Assembly: GCA_002050355.1 (NCBI GenBank)
Contig: MWYY01000035.1
Coordinates: 1 to 43,357 of the forward strand
Length of the DNA stretch: 43,357 nt
Direction: 5' to 3'
Source of the DNA: Acidobacteria bacterium 28-9
GTDB taxonomy: Bacteria; Acidobacteriota; Blastocatellia; Pyrinomonadales; Pyrinomonadaceae
Position numbers and translations under genes: made by a program. This document shows positions 33,542-41,488 of this stretch, piece after piece. The notes under the pieces were generated by a model, which was not told the origin of the DNA, searched no databases, and saw only the letters and a list, made by a program, of their open reading frames with translations. Every line of letters begins with the position of its first letter. Within the stretch, counting starts at the first letter, position 1.

Positions 33542-34368
33542 GAAGCCATCTCAAAAATAGTTTCTCAATAAGATAACGATACAAGCCAGATGAACAAAGC
33601 CTAAATAATTATCGGTATGATGCTCGTAACGAACAATAATCCGCCGAAAGTTTTGCAGCCACGCAAACAGTCGTTCAATTTTCCAGCGTCTTTTGTAACG
33701 ACGAAGTTTCCGTCCGTCCTGCGTCCTGGCTTTCTTTCGATTGGCTTTATGCGGCGCGATCAGTTCAATGTCGAGTTTCGCCAACTCGGCATCCAATGGG
33801 TCCGAATCATATGCTTTGTCGCCAATCATCTTCTTCGGTCGCTCATCGGTAAAACGCCGGGCGATAGTTTGCCGGACAAGTCGGACTTCATGCGGCGAAG
33901 CACTCGTTGTGTCAACGGCGAGAGGAAGACCAAAGCCATCTGCCACTGCCATGAGCTTCGTGCCTTTGCCCCGCTTGGTTGCTCCCACTCCGAAGCCCCT
34001 TTTTTAGCCGAAACGAATGTTCCGTCTATAAAGCATTCGCTTAAATCGAGCTTGCCGCGAGCGTGTAAATCCTCTGCCAAAGTTTCCAACACTTTCCGCA
34101 GCCGCCCGTCTTTAACCCATTGCTGGAAACGGCGATGGCACGTTTGGTATGGCGGAAACCTTTCGGGTAAATCACTCCATCGTGCGCCGGAACGCAGAAT
34201 CCAAAGCACCCCATTTAAGACTTCGCGTTCAGCCCGGCGAGGTCTGCTGCGCGTTTGGATAACATCAGTTTTATCAAATAACGGTTTAATCAAAGACTAT
34301 TGTTCATCGGCTAATTCTTCGTGTCGTGCCATCTGCGAAGTTTATCAAACAATTTTTGAGATGGCTTC
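33542..34368 (-). mobile_element. IS5-family (IS427-type) insertion element
   Basis: The ends are near-perfect 22-bp terminal inverted repeats: GAAGCCATCTCAAAAATAGTTT at the left matches the complement of 34347-34368 except for one base. A TA is present on both outer sides (left ..TTA, right TAG..), fitting a TA or TNA target duplication. The element of about 827 bp carries one transposase gene in two overlapping frames. It sits directly upstream of pseB, between the sugar locus and the decayed phage region. Confidence 0.85.
33551..34332 (-). pseudogene. IS427-type transposase, two frames, with nonsense mutation
   Basis: An ATG at 34332 opens MARHEELADEQ, then TAG (34297-34299) where the family has Trp, then reads on in frame as SLIKPLFDK... 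through LRSGARWSDLPERFPPY (N-terminal HTH region) to [14 protein letters not shown] (first catalytic Asp). At the run A6G4 (about 34005-34014) a -1 shift joins it to the second frame, [22 protein letters not shown], with [10 protein letters not shown] (second Asp) and [20 protein letters not shown] (Glu of DDE). The -1 slip at A-AAA-AAG is the usual expression mode in this IS group. The early stop probably silences the element, unless translation starts at the TTG at 34293. Confidence 0.85.
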
Positions 34369-34431
34369 TAGCAATTGTCACAGCTAAAGGGTAATAACAA
34401 AAAAACTTAAAAGTATTTTACCAAGATTTAG

Positions 34432-34485
34432 TACATCTCAGCCCAAACCATAATCCAGGGCGGAATGGATTTCGGCTGAGATGTA
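34432..34485. repeat. long structured inverted repeat
   Basis: TACATCTCAGCC (34432-34443) pairs exactly with GGCTGAGATGTA (34474-34485), and an inner AATCC/GGATT pair (34452-34456, 34467-34471) extends the hairpin. It lies in the gene-free gap 34370-34583 between the IS element and the XRE gene. Possible terminator, small RNA or end of an old mobile element. No U-tract follows. Confidence 0.6.
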
Positions 34486-34583
34486 GCAGTTAAAACATAA
34501 CGAAAAATATGTTGAAATAGAACGAAATCTCACCATTACATATTTTACAAAACACTTTATTGACTTGAATTTCCATTCCTTAA

Positions 34584-34790
34584 TTATACTACTTTATGTA
34601 GTAAAGCCAATCTTTCTTTTGCTGTTTTATTTTCTATATTTTCAAAGGCGAGTTCGATCGTCTTAGCAATCGGAAGTTTGCCGGCTTCCCAGCGGTAAAC
34701 AGTATTTTGTTTAACGTCTAACATTTCAGCTAATTTAGTCTGAGTAAGACCTAACTTTTCTCTTCTTTCCTTCAATTCTTTACCTTCCAT
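34584..34790 (-). CDS. XRE-family helix-turn-helix repressor
   Basis: A 68-residue protein with a single Cro/C1-type HTH: LKERREKLGLTQTKLAEMLDVKQ and NTVYRWEAGKLPIAKTIEL, covering residues 5-48. A short helical tail may dimerise. It is the size of a minimal phage or toxin-antitoxin regulator. The divergent region to the plus-strand gene at 34987 contains a strong promoter overlaid by two CTAC-N5-GTAG palindromes. A third copy lies in the last codons of this gene. Autoregulation through these sites is inferred. Confidence 0.8.
   Translation of the reverse strand: MEGKELKERREKLGLTQTKLAEMLDVKQNTVYRWEAGKLPIAKTIELAFENIENKTAKERLALLHKVV
34589..34601. promoter_or_regulatory. operator-like palindrome copy 3 (CTAC-TTTAT-GTAG)
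   Basis: Perfect palindrome with arms extending to TACTAC/GTAGTA (34587-34603), inside the 3' end of the XRE gene. Same motif as the two copies in the divergent promoter. Confidence 0.5.
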
Positions 34791-34843
34791 AAAAACAACT
34801 TAACATAATTTACAAAAACACTGTAAAAATTAGTAAATTTCTC

Positions 34844-34872
34844 TTGACTTACTACTTTAAGTAGCTTACACT
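34844..34872 (+). promoter_or_regulatory. sigma70-like promoter, -35 TTGACT, 17-bp spacer, -10 TACACT
   Basis: TTGACT (34844-34849) and TACACT (34867-34872) are separated by 17 bp and point to the plus-strand gene at 34987, with a leader of about 110 bases. Operator copy 1 fills the spacer and copy 2 overlaps the -10, so a bound XRE protein would block RNA polymerase. Confidence 0.6.
34852..34864. promoter_or_regulatory. operator-like palindrome copy 1 (CTAC-TTTAA-GTAG)
   Basis: Lies within the spacer of the promoter at 34844-34872. The centre is 19 bp from copy 2, about two helical turns, so two dimers could bind on the same face. Confidence 0.55.
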
Positions 34873-34883
34873 ACCTAAAGTAG
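34871..34883. promoter_or_regulatory. operator-like palindrome copy 2 (CTAC-CTAAA-GTAG)
   Basis: Arms extend to ACTAC/GTAGT (34870-34884). It overlaps the -10 box and the likely transcription start on the plus strand. Confidence 0.55.
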
Positions 34884-34986
34884 TAAAGGTCGGTGAAGTA
34901 AATCAAGCAAAAAAGACAAATAGTTTTATAACAATAAAATTATTCTTGTCGGTCAAACTATACAAATACAAAAAAAATAAACTGAA

Positions 34987-35193
34987 ATGACAAAGAATAA
35001 TAAAGTCAAAAAAGGTGGAATAGTTAGAGTAATTATTGAAGTTTGGGGTGAAAATAAATTGCCTATCTATCGTAAATTTTACACGGGAAGCATTATTGAG
35101 GTTGTTGTTTGCCGGAAGAGTTGTTCTTACGTAAGAATTTCAGGATTAGATAAACTTATTCCGGTTGACGGAGTAATTCCATCTTTAGACTAG
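34987..35193 (+). CDS. small hypothetical protein controlled by the XRE operator
   Basis: A 68-residue basic protein that I do not recognise. It opens with Lys/Asn-rich residues (MTKNNKVKKGG), then alternating hydrophobic strands (IVRVIIEVWGENKLP, GSIIEVVVCRKSCSYVRI). It might be a small beta-rich protein. No ribosome site is obvious. Support comes from the strong promoter and operators 110 bp upstream, placing it as the divergent partner of the XRE gene, as in phage immunity or toxin modules. The 127 bp after it hold nothing recognisable. Confidence 0.45.
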   Translation: MTKNNKVKKGGIVRVIIEVWGENKLPIYRKFYTGSIIEVVVCRKSCSYVRISGLDKLIPVDGVIPSLD

Positions 35194-35320
35194 AGAAAGC
35201 CAATACCACTTATCCTAGACTTTTTCCACTTGCCTTATAGCAAAAAGAATATGGATGAAAGTAACGTAACTCATAGAAGCAAGGATGTTTGATTGCACAC
35301 TAAAAAACAAACTAAGAAGT

Positions 35321-35668
35321 TCACTTCTTTTTGCTCGCAAAATAGTCTTTTGCCCTTTGCAGATCTTGCTGTGCAGGCAGCGCCCCTTTCTTTGAAAACC
35401 ACTTTCCATTCGGATACATATTGAAATTTTTTGTTGCAAATCGGTAAGCAATCGCATCGTGAATCAAAAAATTACTTTCTGTTATCTCCCTAATTTTTTG
35501 AGAATTATCAATACTTTTATCGTTCATAGATTCTTCTGCCAGCTCCTCGATTCAGTTACACTCTTCATGAAAGTCTTCGGGCTTTATATTGCTTTCAACT
35601 AAAAGAGCTTTGTAATAACCCCGGATTAATAAAAAGTTTTTCGCTGAAATAAAAACGTGTGTTTTCAA
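35321..35668 (-). pseudogene. small hypothetical gene interrupted by an in-frame TGA
   Basis: A TTG-started frame reads KTHVFISAKNFLLIRGYYKA through PEDFHEECN (38 codons), meets TGA at 35552-35554, and continues in the same frame as IEELAEESMNDKSIDNSQKI to FASKKK. The downstream part alone is an open frame of 68 codons from an ATG at 35527. Either it is one decayed gene of about 115 codons, or the second part is translated alone. A GAGGAG-like site lies about 19 bases before that ATG. No family is recognised, and the next frame overlaps the end of the HTH pseudogene region. Confidence 0.45.
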
Positions 35669-35699
35669 AATAATTTATCGACTCGCTTGCTCAGTTTGC

Positions 35700-36146
35700 T
35701 CATCGGTCTTCCTCGTCATGTTTTACGACCTGCTCGAGCATCTCAAGCCGGTTTTCAATGTCCAGCATTTCTAAACCCTTCAGAGACTGTTCAAGTATAA
35801 TTTGGGCGCAGCGGATCTCAACGCTTGGATTCTCGCAGGTTAAGTTTCTTTCTAAAGTTTCAATCGCCTGGTGTGTAACGCTTTATAGTTTGGCAACCGT
35901 GTTCTCCAGGATTCCGCGCCGCATCTTCCAATACTCGTGCAAAAAGTTTTCATCCTGCATCCACCGCCAGTAGGTCGTAACATTTATACCGGCTTGGGTG
36001 CAGGCTTCATCAATTGTTTTTTCAGTTAGCAGGAACGCTATCAGCTTTTCCTGTTTACTGGTTAATTCATCGGAATTTTGCATATCATTTTCATTCGACA
36101 AGGAGGAACTTCTCCCTTCTTTATTACATGTCCGGAGTTGGCTCAA
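35700..36146 (-). pseudogene. phage-type helix-turn-helix (TerS-like) gene with in-frame stop
   Basis: The frame reads LTSKQEKLIAFLLTEKTIDEACTQAGI then TTYWRWMQDENFLHEYWKMRR, the homeodomain-like HTH of phage small-terminase or phBC6A51-type proteins. At 35883-35885 a TAA interrupts it after ENTVAKL. The same frame continues for 61 codons with SVTHQAIETLERNLTCENPS and IILEQSLKGLEMLDIENRLE, the normal C-terminal helices of that family, to TGA at 35700. A single CAA-to-TAA change would explain this. The likely original start is the ATG at 36083. A 12-codon frame starting in the overlapping ATGA (35703 down to 35665) is a scrap of the next gene. Confidence 0.65.
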
Positions 36147-36244
36147 TATCTATCCTTAGAGTTGATGATGAGAACTAAAGAAGAATTACTCAATCGCTTT
36201 GCACCTCAAGTAGAGCGTGTATTTTATCATTTGCGACTCCATTT

Positions 36245-37740
36245 TTACCGCCTCGCGTATCTGCCTAAACCTAAAACCTGACCGTTGCCGCGGTTCTGCG
36301 TTTTCTGGGCGTCGAGCTTGCGCTCTTCGAGGATGCGACGCTGCAGGGTCATATCCTGGACGCCCTGGTCAGTTATCTGTTCGATTACGGCGGTGCGCAA
36401 ACTCTCGGGCATCAGCACTTCACGCTGTTCGGCTGGTGTTAGCGGGATGTTATTGAGCAGTTTCTTAAAATATACCATCTGGATGCCCTGGAAAAAATCG
36501 TCGTTTATCTTCAAAATATCGTCCACCATCTCGCCCGTTGCTGTCAGTACTGGTTCGCGCCAACGGAAATTTGAGAACTGATAGCGCATCAAGTCCGAGT
36601 CGTGGAGTTCGTGCGGCTGCAAGACATCTGGGTAGGCGCGCGGCGGATAAATTACGCGACCGTCTCTGATTGCCGGAGCCTTCGTTTCGTCGTCCGGGGC
36701 AAGTATATATGTTCGGGTGTAGCCTTTGTGATCGGGTCGAAACAGATGCTCTTTGGTGTAATCAACAGTGAGCGCACGGGTAATATCTTCGATTGAATCT
36801 TTTCGGGACGGATTCGACGGTATGAACGGAAACGCGAAAACTTCGTTAAAAACCTGCCTAACAGTATCCTCCGAGTGAGACATTGCACCGGCAAAGACTT
36901 TATATTCGCGGATAGCCTTGAGTGCCTTAGAGAATATGTCAATTTTCAGATAACTCCTTTCGAATTCTATTCGGGCGGCATCCGTTGCAAAACTCTGTCC
37001 GATGTTGGCGCGCTGGTGGGAATTAGAAACAATATCACGCCACGTTATTCCATTCTCGGCATTCGGCGTGAGCGTCGATAGAAGCCGAACCGCGACATCT
37101 TCCGGCATTTGGTTGGCTGGAAACGACAAGGGAACATAAAACGTGATTGCCGGTATTCGCTTGTTCTGACTACTGACGGCGATGAACCCGGCAACGTTAG
37201 CGTGCTTCTCAGTCTTCGTGCGTGACCAATCGTTGAATACCGCCTTGTACCAATCCTTCCACGCGTCAGGTGAGCCGTAGACGGCAGCTCCGAATAGGAT
37301 ATGACGTGCGTGTTGTCATCGTAATTGTGTAGAATCAGCCCTTCTTTTGACTGTTTGACCTCGTGCTGGCACTCGCGCAGGAATGCCGGAAGTCCGATTG
37401 TGTTAATTTCCTGCTGGCAACGCTCGATGTCGTAGAAGTCCCAGGTCGGCGTGCCGCTCGTGATAACGTCCTGGACGATTCCGTTTACGGTGCGCGTCTC
37501 AGTTTCGAGGTCGATGACCGCCGGTATCGGAGCGGTCGGTTTTCTGTTGGTCAGAACTCTCGCCTGCCCGGAGTCAATGCGGTACATCACCGAATAACGG
37601 CTGTTAAGATTCTGCGGGAAGAATACGAGCGTATCCGATTGGCGCATCGGAAGGACTTCCAGGGTCAGCTTCTTAAAACGGGCTTCGGAGATAACGGGAC
37701 TGTCCTCTCGACCGTCAATGTCGCTACCAGATCTAAGCAA
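36245..37740 (-). pseudogene. phage terminase large-subunit-like gene, frameshifted
   Basis: Two overlapping frames form one protein. The first, from about 37740, ends its sensible part with WDFYDIERCQQEINTIGLPA, FLRECQHEV and LILHNYDDNTHVISYSE. Near 37291 the reading moves by one base to GAAVYGSPDAWKDWYKAVFN, DWSRTKTEKHANVAGFIAV, then FYVPLSFPANQMPEDVAVRL, and on to 36245. The pattern FLREC followed by a DW..TK/H nuclease-like start resembles the end of the ATPase and the nuclease half of phage large terminases. The N-terminal ATPase with Walker motifs is absent, and a TGA (37741-37743) closes the frame upstream. With the HTH gene 100-160 bp downstream it forms a packaging-like pair. Family call moderate, broken state clear. 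Confidence 0.55.
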
Positions 37741-37921
37741 TCATTTGATAAAGCGTTCGCAAAAGCCTTTCCGCAGTCGGGCGATCAAGGAATTCTTTTC
37801 CCTGATCTTGATGATTAGTTTTTCATTGGCAAAATTTTTACGGTTCTCCTGCCAACGAAAAATCGGGCATTCTCCGTTTAGATTGATATGCTGATTTTGA
37901 AACAAAGTTTGGAAGCGACGA

Positions 37922-39844
37922 CTACCACGCGATGCCATAATCTTCGCCGTGATTGCTTGAGCCGCCCCAAAAAGTGTTATGCTCGCGGTCAAAAAAGATG
38001 GCGTTGATTGGTCCCGATGTCCGTTCTTCAAACGTCAGGTCGTAGCCCATTTTCTTCAGCTCATTGCGCGTCCATTGCGGCATTGAATTTGCCAGCAGGA
38101 TTCTTCCCGGACGCGATTCGTGCGCCCCGAACGAGCTTCGCATCTGAAAACTGTTGATATTCGGAGCTTCGGTCGCTTCCTGCACGTTCATCCCGAATTC
38201 AACGACGTTCAGGAAAAACTGTAAAAGGTTTTGGTCCTGGCTGTCGCCGCCCTGAACGGCAACCGAAAGAAACGGTTTTCCTTCTTTTAAAGCTAAGGTC
38301 GGTGTCAGCGTTACGCGCGGGCGTTTGCCCGGCTCGATGACGTTAAAGGGATTTTCGCTCGCATCAAGCACAAAACTCTGCGCCCGCTGACTCAGACCAA
38401 TTCCCGATTTGCCCGCGATAACCGCCGGAATCCAGCCGCCGCTCGGCGTAACCGACACGACCCAGCCTTCGGCGTCCGCCGCCTCAATCGACGTTGTGCC
38501 GGAGTAGAACGACTTATCAAACTGCTCGTGCGAAGAGCTTGAAACGGCATCTTGATTGAACCCCGAACCGCGATTTGAGGGCGATGATTGCCACTTCTCC
38601 AGAAGATTACGATAGGGATTGATTTGATTTTGAAACGGATACGGGTCGCCGGGTTTGATTGCCGGGTCGTTGCGCTCCATATTAATCAGTTTGCTTCGTT
38701 CTTTGGCGTAAGGTTTTGAAAGAAGTCCTTCGATTGGCTCGACGGGCGCAAAATACGGGTCGCCATAGTAAAAATCGCGGTCGGCAAAAGCTAAACTCAT
38801 CGCCTGATAAATTGTGTTGACATATCTCGCGCTGTTAAAGCCCATACTTTTCAAATCGAAATTCTCCAGAATGTTGAGAGCCTGCAGCATCGCCGGACCT
38901 TGCGTCCAGTGAGTCAATTTATAAACTTCGACTCCCTTGTAAGTGGTTTTAACTGGTTCTTCGATGCGAACTTTCCAGTTTGCCAAATCTTTGACCGTGA
39001 TTAAACCGCCTTCTTCCTGCGTGCCTCTGGCAATTTCACGCGCAATATCGCCTTTGTAAAAACGGTCGTAAGCGGCATAAATCGCATCTTTTCGATTCTT
39101 TCCCTGCACGAGAGATTGTCGTTCTGTTTCTACTAACTTTCTTAAAGTAGCGGCTAAATCGGGTTGACGAAAAATCTCACCAGCCGACGGCGCTTCGCGC
39201 GTTTGTCCCAAATGCGGCAGCATTACGGCGCGTGAATTGCGCCACTCTTTCAAACGCTTTTTCTCGCGTTCGATGGCGTTTGCCGCCTGCGCTTCAATCG
39301 GATAACCGTCGGCCATCTCGATAGCAGGCTCTAGAATATCTTTCAAACTGAGCTTGCCGTATTCGGCGAGCATTACCAAAATGCCGCCCGGCGTTCCCGG
39401 CGTGACGGCGGCGAGCGCGCCGTGTTCGGGAGCGTATTTCATTTTTTTCTTTTTATAAAACTCGGCGGTCGCACCGGTCGGCGCAACACCGAGGGCATTA
39501 ATGCCGATGACCTTGCCTGTTTTCGGGTTGTAGATAAGTGCCTGCGTTTCGCCGCCCCAGCTTAATGTATCCCACATCGTCGAGGTTGCTGCGAGCATCG
39601 CACACGCGGCGTCAACGGCGTTTCCGCCTTTTTGAAAAGTCATCGCTCCAGCAGTGGCGGCGAGCGGTTTGCCGGTAATGGCGACCCAATGCCGACCGTG
39701 AAGAACGGGTTTTACAGTGCGTTGCGCATAAAAACTGTTTGGAGCAACTATGATAATTAGCAGTAATATGAAAACCGCTATGCTATGGCGGGTTGCAGAT
39801 ATTTCTCCAGAAGGAAAAGCAGAAAGTTTTTTGTTCATCTTCAT
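37922..39844 (-). CDS. ggt: gamma-glutamyltransferase family protein
   Basis: A 640-residue precursor of the Ntn-hydrolase gamma-glutamyltranspeptidase type. A hydrophobic stretch (about residues 21-40, AVFILLLIIIVAPNSFYAQ) marks a signal peptide, so it works in the periplasm. The large-subunit core has GGNAVDAACAMLAATST and TPGTPGGILVML. The self-cleavage site is at about residue 448 in SGTTSIEAADAEGWVVS, where the first Thr should become the small-subunit nucleophile, followed by SGGWIP and NPFNVI..GKRPR. It processes glutathione or other gamma-glutamyl or cyclic peptides. It follows the M20 peptidase gene in transcription order. Confidence 0.88.
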   Translation of the reverse strand: MKMNKKLSAFPSGEISATRHSIAVFILLLIIIVAPNSFYAQRTVKPVLHGRHWVAITGKPLAATAGAMTFQKGGNAVDAACAMLAATSTMWDTLSWGGETQALIYNPKTGKVIGINALGVAPTGATAEFYKKKKMKYAPEHGALAAVTPGTPGGILVMLAEYGKLSLKDILEPAIEMADGYPIEAQAANAIEREKKRLKEWRNSRAVMLPHLGQTREAPSAGEIFRQPDLAATLRKLVETERQSLVQGKNRKDAIYAAYDRFYKGDIAREIARGTQEEGGLITVKDLANWKVRIEEPVKTTYKGVEVYKLTHWTQGPAMLQALNILENFDLKSMGFNSARYVNTIYQAMSLAFADRDFYYGDPYFAPVEPIEGLLSKPYAKERSKLINMERNDPAIKPGDPYPFQNQINPYRNLLEKWQSSPSNRGSGFNQDAVSSSSHEQFDKSFYSGTTSIEAADAEGWVVSVTPSGGWIPAVIAGKSGIGLSQRAQSFVLDASENPFNVIEPGKRPRVTLTPTLALKEGKPFLSVAVQGGDSQDQNLLQFFLNVVEFGMNVQEATEAPNINSFQMRSSFGAHESRPGRILLANSMPQWTRNELKKMGYDLTFEERTSGPINAIFFDREHNTFWGGSSNHGEDYGIAW

Positions 39845-39883
39845 ATAAGAATATTAGTATCTTACCGGACAAATTGTAGATTA

Positions 39884-39920
39884 AAAGAGCGGCGAATTTA
39901 ACTTAAATCCGCCGCTCTTT
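39884..39920 (-). terminator. hairpin terminator after the M20 peptidase gene
   Basis: AAAGAGCGGCG (39884-39894) pairs perfectly with CGCCGCTCTTT (39910-39920). The inner loop has a second small stem (ATTTA/TAAAT). It lies about 30 bp downstream of the M20 stop on the minus strand, with TTTTAAT following in that direction. Confidence 0.55.
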
Positions 39921-39951
39921 AAGAAGCAGATAAAATTCTTTCAACCGAAAA

Positions 39952-41412
39952 TTATTTTTTAATGACAGTCATTTTCTCACCCGCGAGAGATTTAACCAAC
40001 TTGTCTAAAAACTCCTGACCTTCGTAAAATTCCCGAACTCCGAGGCGTTCGTCTCTGCCGTGCGCCCGGTTGTCGTCAATGTCGCTGAAAATCCCGGAAA
40101 CGCCGTACATCGGAATGCCGATTTGCCGGAAATAAAGGCTGTCGGTCGCACCCGTTCCCATAATTGGAACGACCGGAACGGTTTTCCACATTGAGCGCGT
40201 CGCGTTCTCGATCGGGCGCACGATTTCTGCGCTCAGCGGCGACGGCGGGCTCGGCTTCGGTTCTTTGATAAATGTGACGGCGATGCGTTCGTCGGCGAGA
40301 ACTTCGATTAATTTTAGGTGAACATCCTTGGCATTTTCCTGCGGCAGAATACGGCAGTTAACCGTTGCGCGGGCGGTTTGCGGCAAAGCGTTTTCGGCGT
40401 GTCCGCCTTCGAGTTTTGTCGCCACGCACGTTGTCCGCATCAGCGCGTTGTAATAGGGCGAAACAGACAGACGCCTTACCGCTTCCGCATCATTCGCCAT
40501 TTCCGCAATTGTTTTCATATCCGCTGCGGATTGTCCGGTTTCAATCATCGACATTTTTTGAAAATAGCCGCGCGTAACTTCGTTGAGATTGACGGGAAAA
40601 TCAAATTTTGAAAGACGTTCGAGACCGGCGGCAAGCTGATAAATCGCGTTGTCTTTTGGCGGCAGAGAACTATGCCCGCCTTTGTTTTTTATTTCGAGCA
40701 GAAAACTTTGATAAACCTTTTCGCTCGCCTGCACACCGTTAAAAAGTTTGACGCTCTTGCGATGCCGCCCGCCGCCGCCTTCGTTGATGCCGAATTCGGC
40801 TGAAATCAAATCGCGGTGATTGTCGATAAGCCATTTCGCGCCGTTAAAGTCGCCGCCTTCTTCATCTGCCGTCAGAGCGAGGATTATGTCGCGGTCGAAC
40901 TGCGCGTTTTGCTGTTTGTAACCGATGAGATTGGCGACGAAAATCGCCGCCATCGCTTTGTCGTCGCCGGTTCCGCGACCGTAAAAATAGCCGTCGCGCT
41001 CGGTGAGCTTGAACGGGTCGAGATTGTCCGACCAATCTTCTTTGCGCGCTTCGACAACATCAATATGCGCGAGCAGTAAAAGCGGCTTCGCTTTCGGGTT
41101 CGCCGAACGGAAACGCGCGACCAGATTTCCCTTGCGATTGTTTCCGGGATGAACCAGAACGCGCACATCCGCTTCGGGAAAGCCTGCCGCCCGAAATCTG
41201 ACCGCCATCGCTTCGGCAGCCTTCGTCGTATCGCCGACCGAATCGGTTGTGTTTATCTCGATTAATTCTTGGTAAACGTAGCGCAGCAACTGTTGTCGCG
41301 TGTTCAATTGCAAAGTGTCGGATTTTACGGCTTGCTGGGAAACGGCGATGGAAACAAGCGAAAAACTTAAAAATAACAGAGATGAAAACCGGCGTGTTAC
41401 GTTGAAAAACAT
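39952..41412 (-). CDS. secreted M20-family metallopeptidase
   Basis: A 486-residue precursor with an N-terminal signal peptide (RRFSSLLFLSFSLVSIAVSQQ). M20 zinc sites: LLLAHIDVVEARKEDW (His and following Asp near residue 115), GRGTGDDKAMAA (bridging Asp), TADEEGGDFNGAKWL (catalytic Glu-Glu near residue 180), and a late His in the lid-plus-catalytic C-terminal region. The dimerisation lid is inserted around residues 230-340 (KNKGGHSSLPPKDNAIYQ). It is a carboxypeptidase or aminoacylase-type enzyme acting on peptides outside the cytoplasm. It is not linked to the sugar locus. The terminator hairpin downstream separates it from ggt. Confidence 0.88.
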   Translation of the reverse strand: MFFNVTRRFSSLLFLSFSLVSIAVSQQAVKSDTLQLNTRQQLLRYVYQELIEINTTDSVGDTTKAAEAMAVRFRAAGFPEADVRVLVHPGNNRKGNLVARFRSANPKAKPLLLLAHIDVVEARKEDWSDNLDPFKLTERDGYFYGRGTGDDKAMAAIFVANLIGYKQQNAQFDRDIILALTADEEGGDFNGAKWLIDNHRDLISAEFGINEGGGGRHRKSVKLFNGVQASEKVYQSFLLEIKNKGGHSSLPPKDNAIYQLAAGLERLSKFDFPVNLNEVTRGYFQKMSMIETGQSAADMKTIAEMANDAEAVRRLSVSPYYNALMRTTCVATKLEGGHAENALPQTARATVNCRILPQENAKDVHLKLIEVLADERIAVTFIKEPKPSPPSPLSAEIVRPIENATRSMWKTVPVVPIMGTGATDSLYFRQIGIPMYGVSGIFSDIDDNRAHGRDERLGVREFYEGQEFLDKLVKSLAGEKMTVIKK

Positions 41413-41488
41413 AATTTTATCCTTTTAGTTACAAAACAAAATAAAGAGCGGCGATTAGAAATATGCGGAATTCAAATTTTTTCACAAA

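Noticed and set aside
35321..37743. Stop-codon recoding (TGA or TAA read as an amino acid) in the decayed region
   Set aside because: The interrupting stops are of different kinds (TAA, TGA, and TAG in the IS), while TGA and TAA serve as normal ends of intact genes nearby. A frameshift is also present, so decay is simpler.
37744..38031. A minus-strand gene overlapping the end of ggt
   Set aside because: Most of it is antisense-frame shadow of ggt. The rest is a short lysine-rich tail leading into the terminase-like pseudogene and cannot be assigned.
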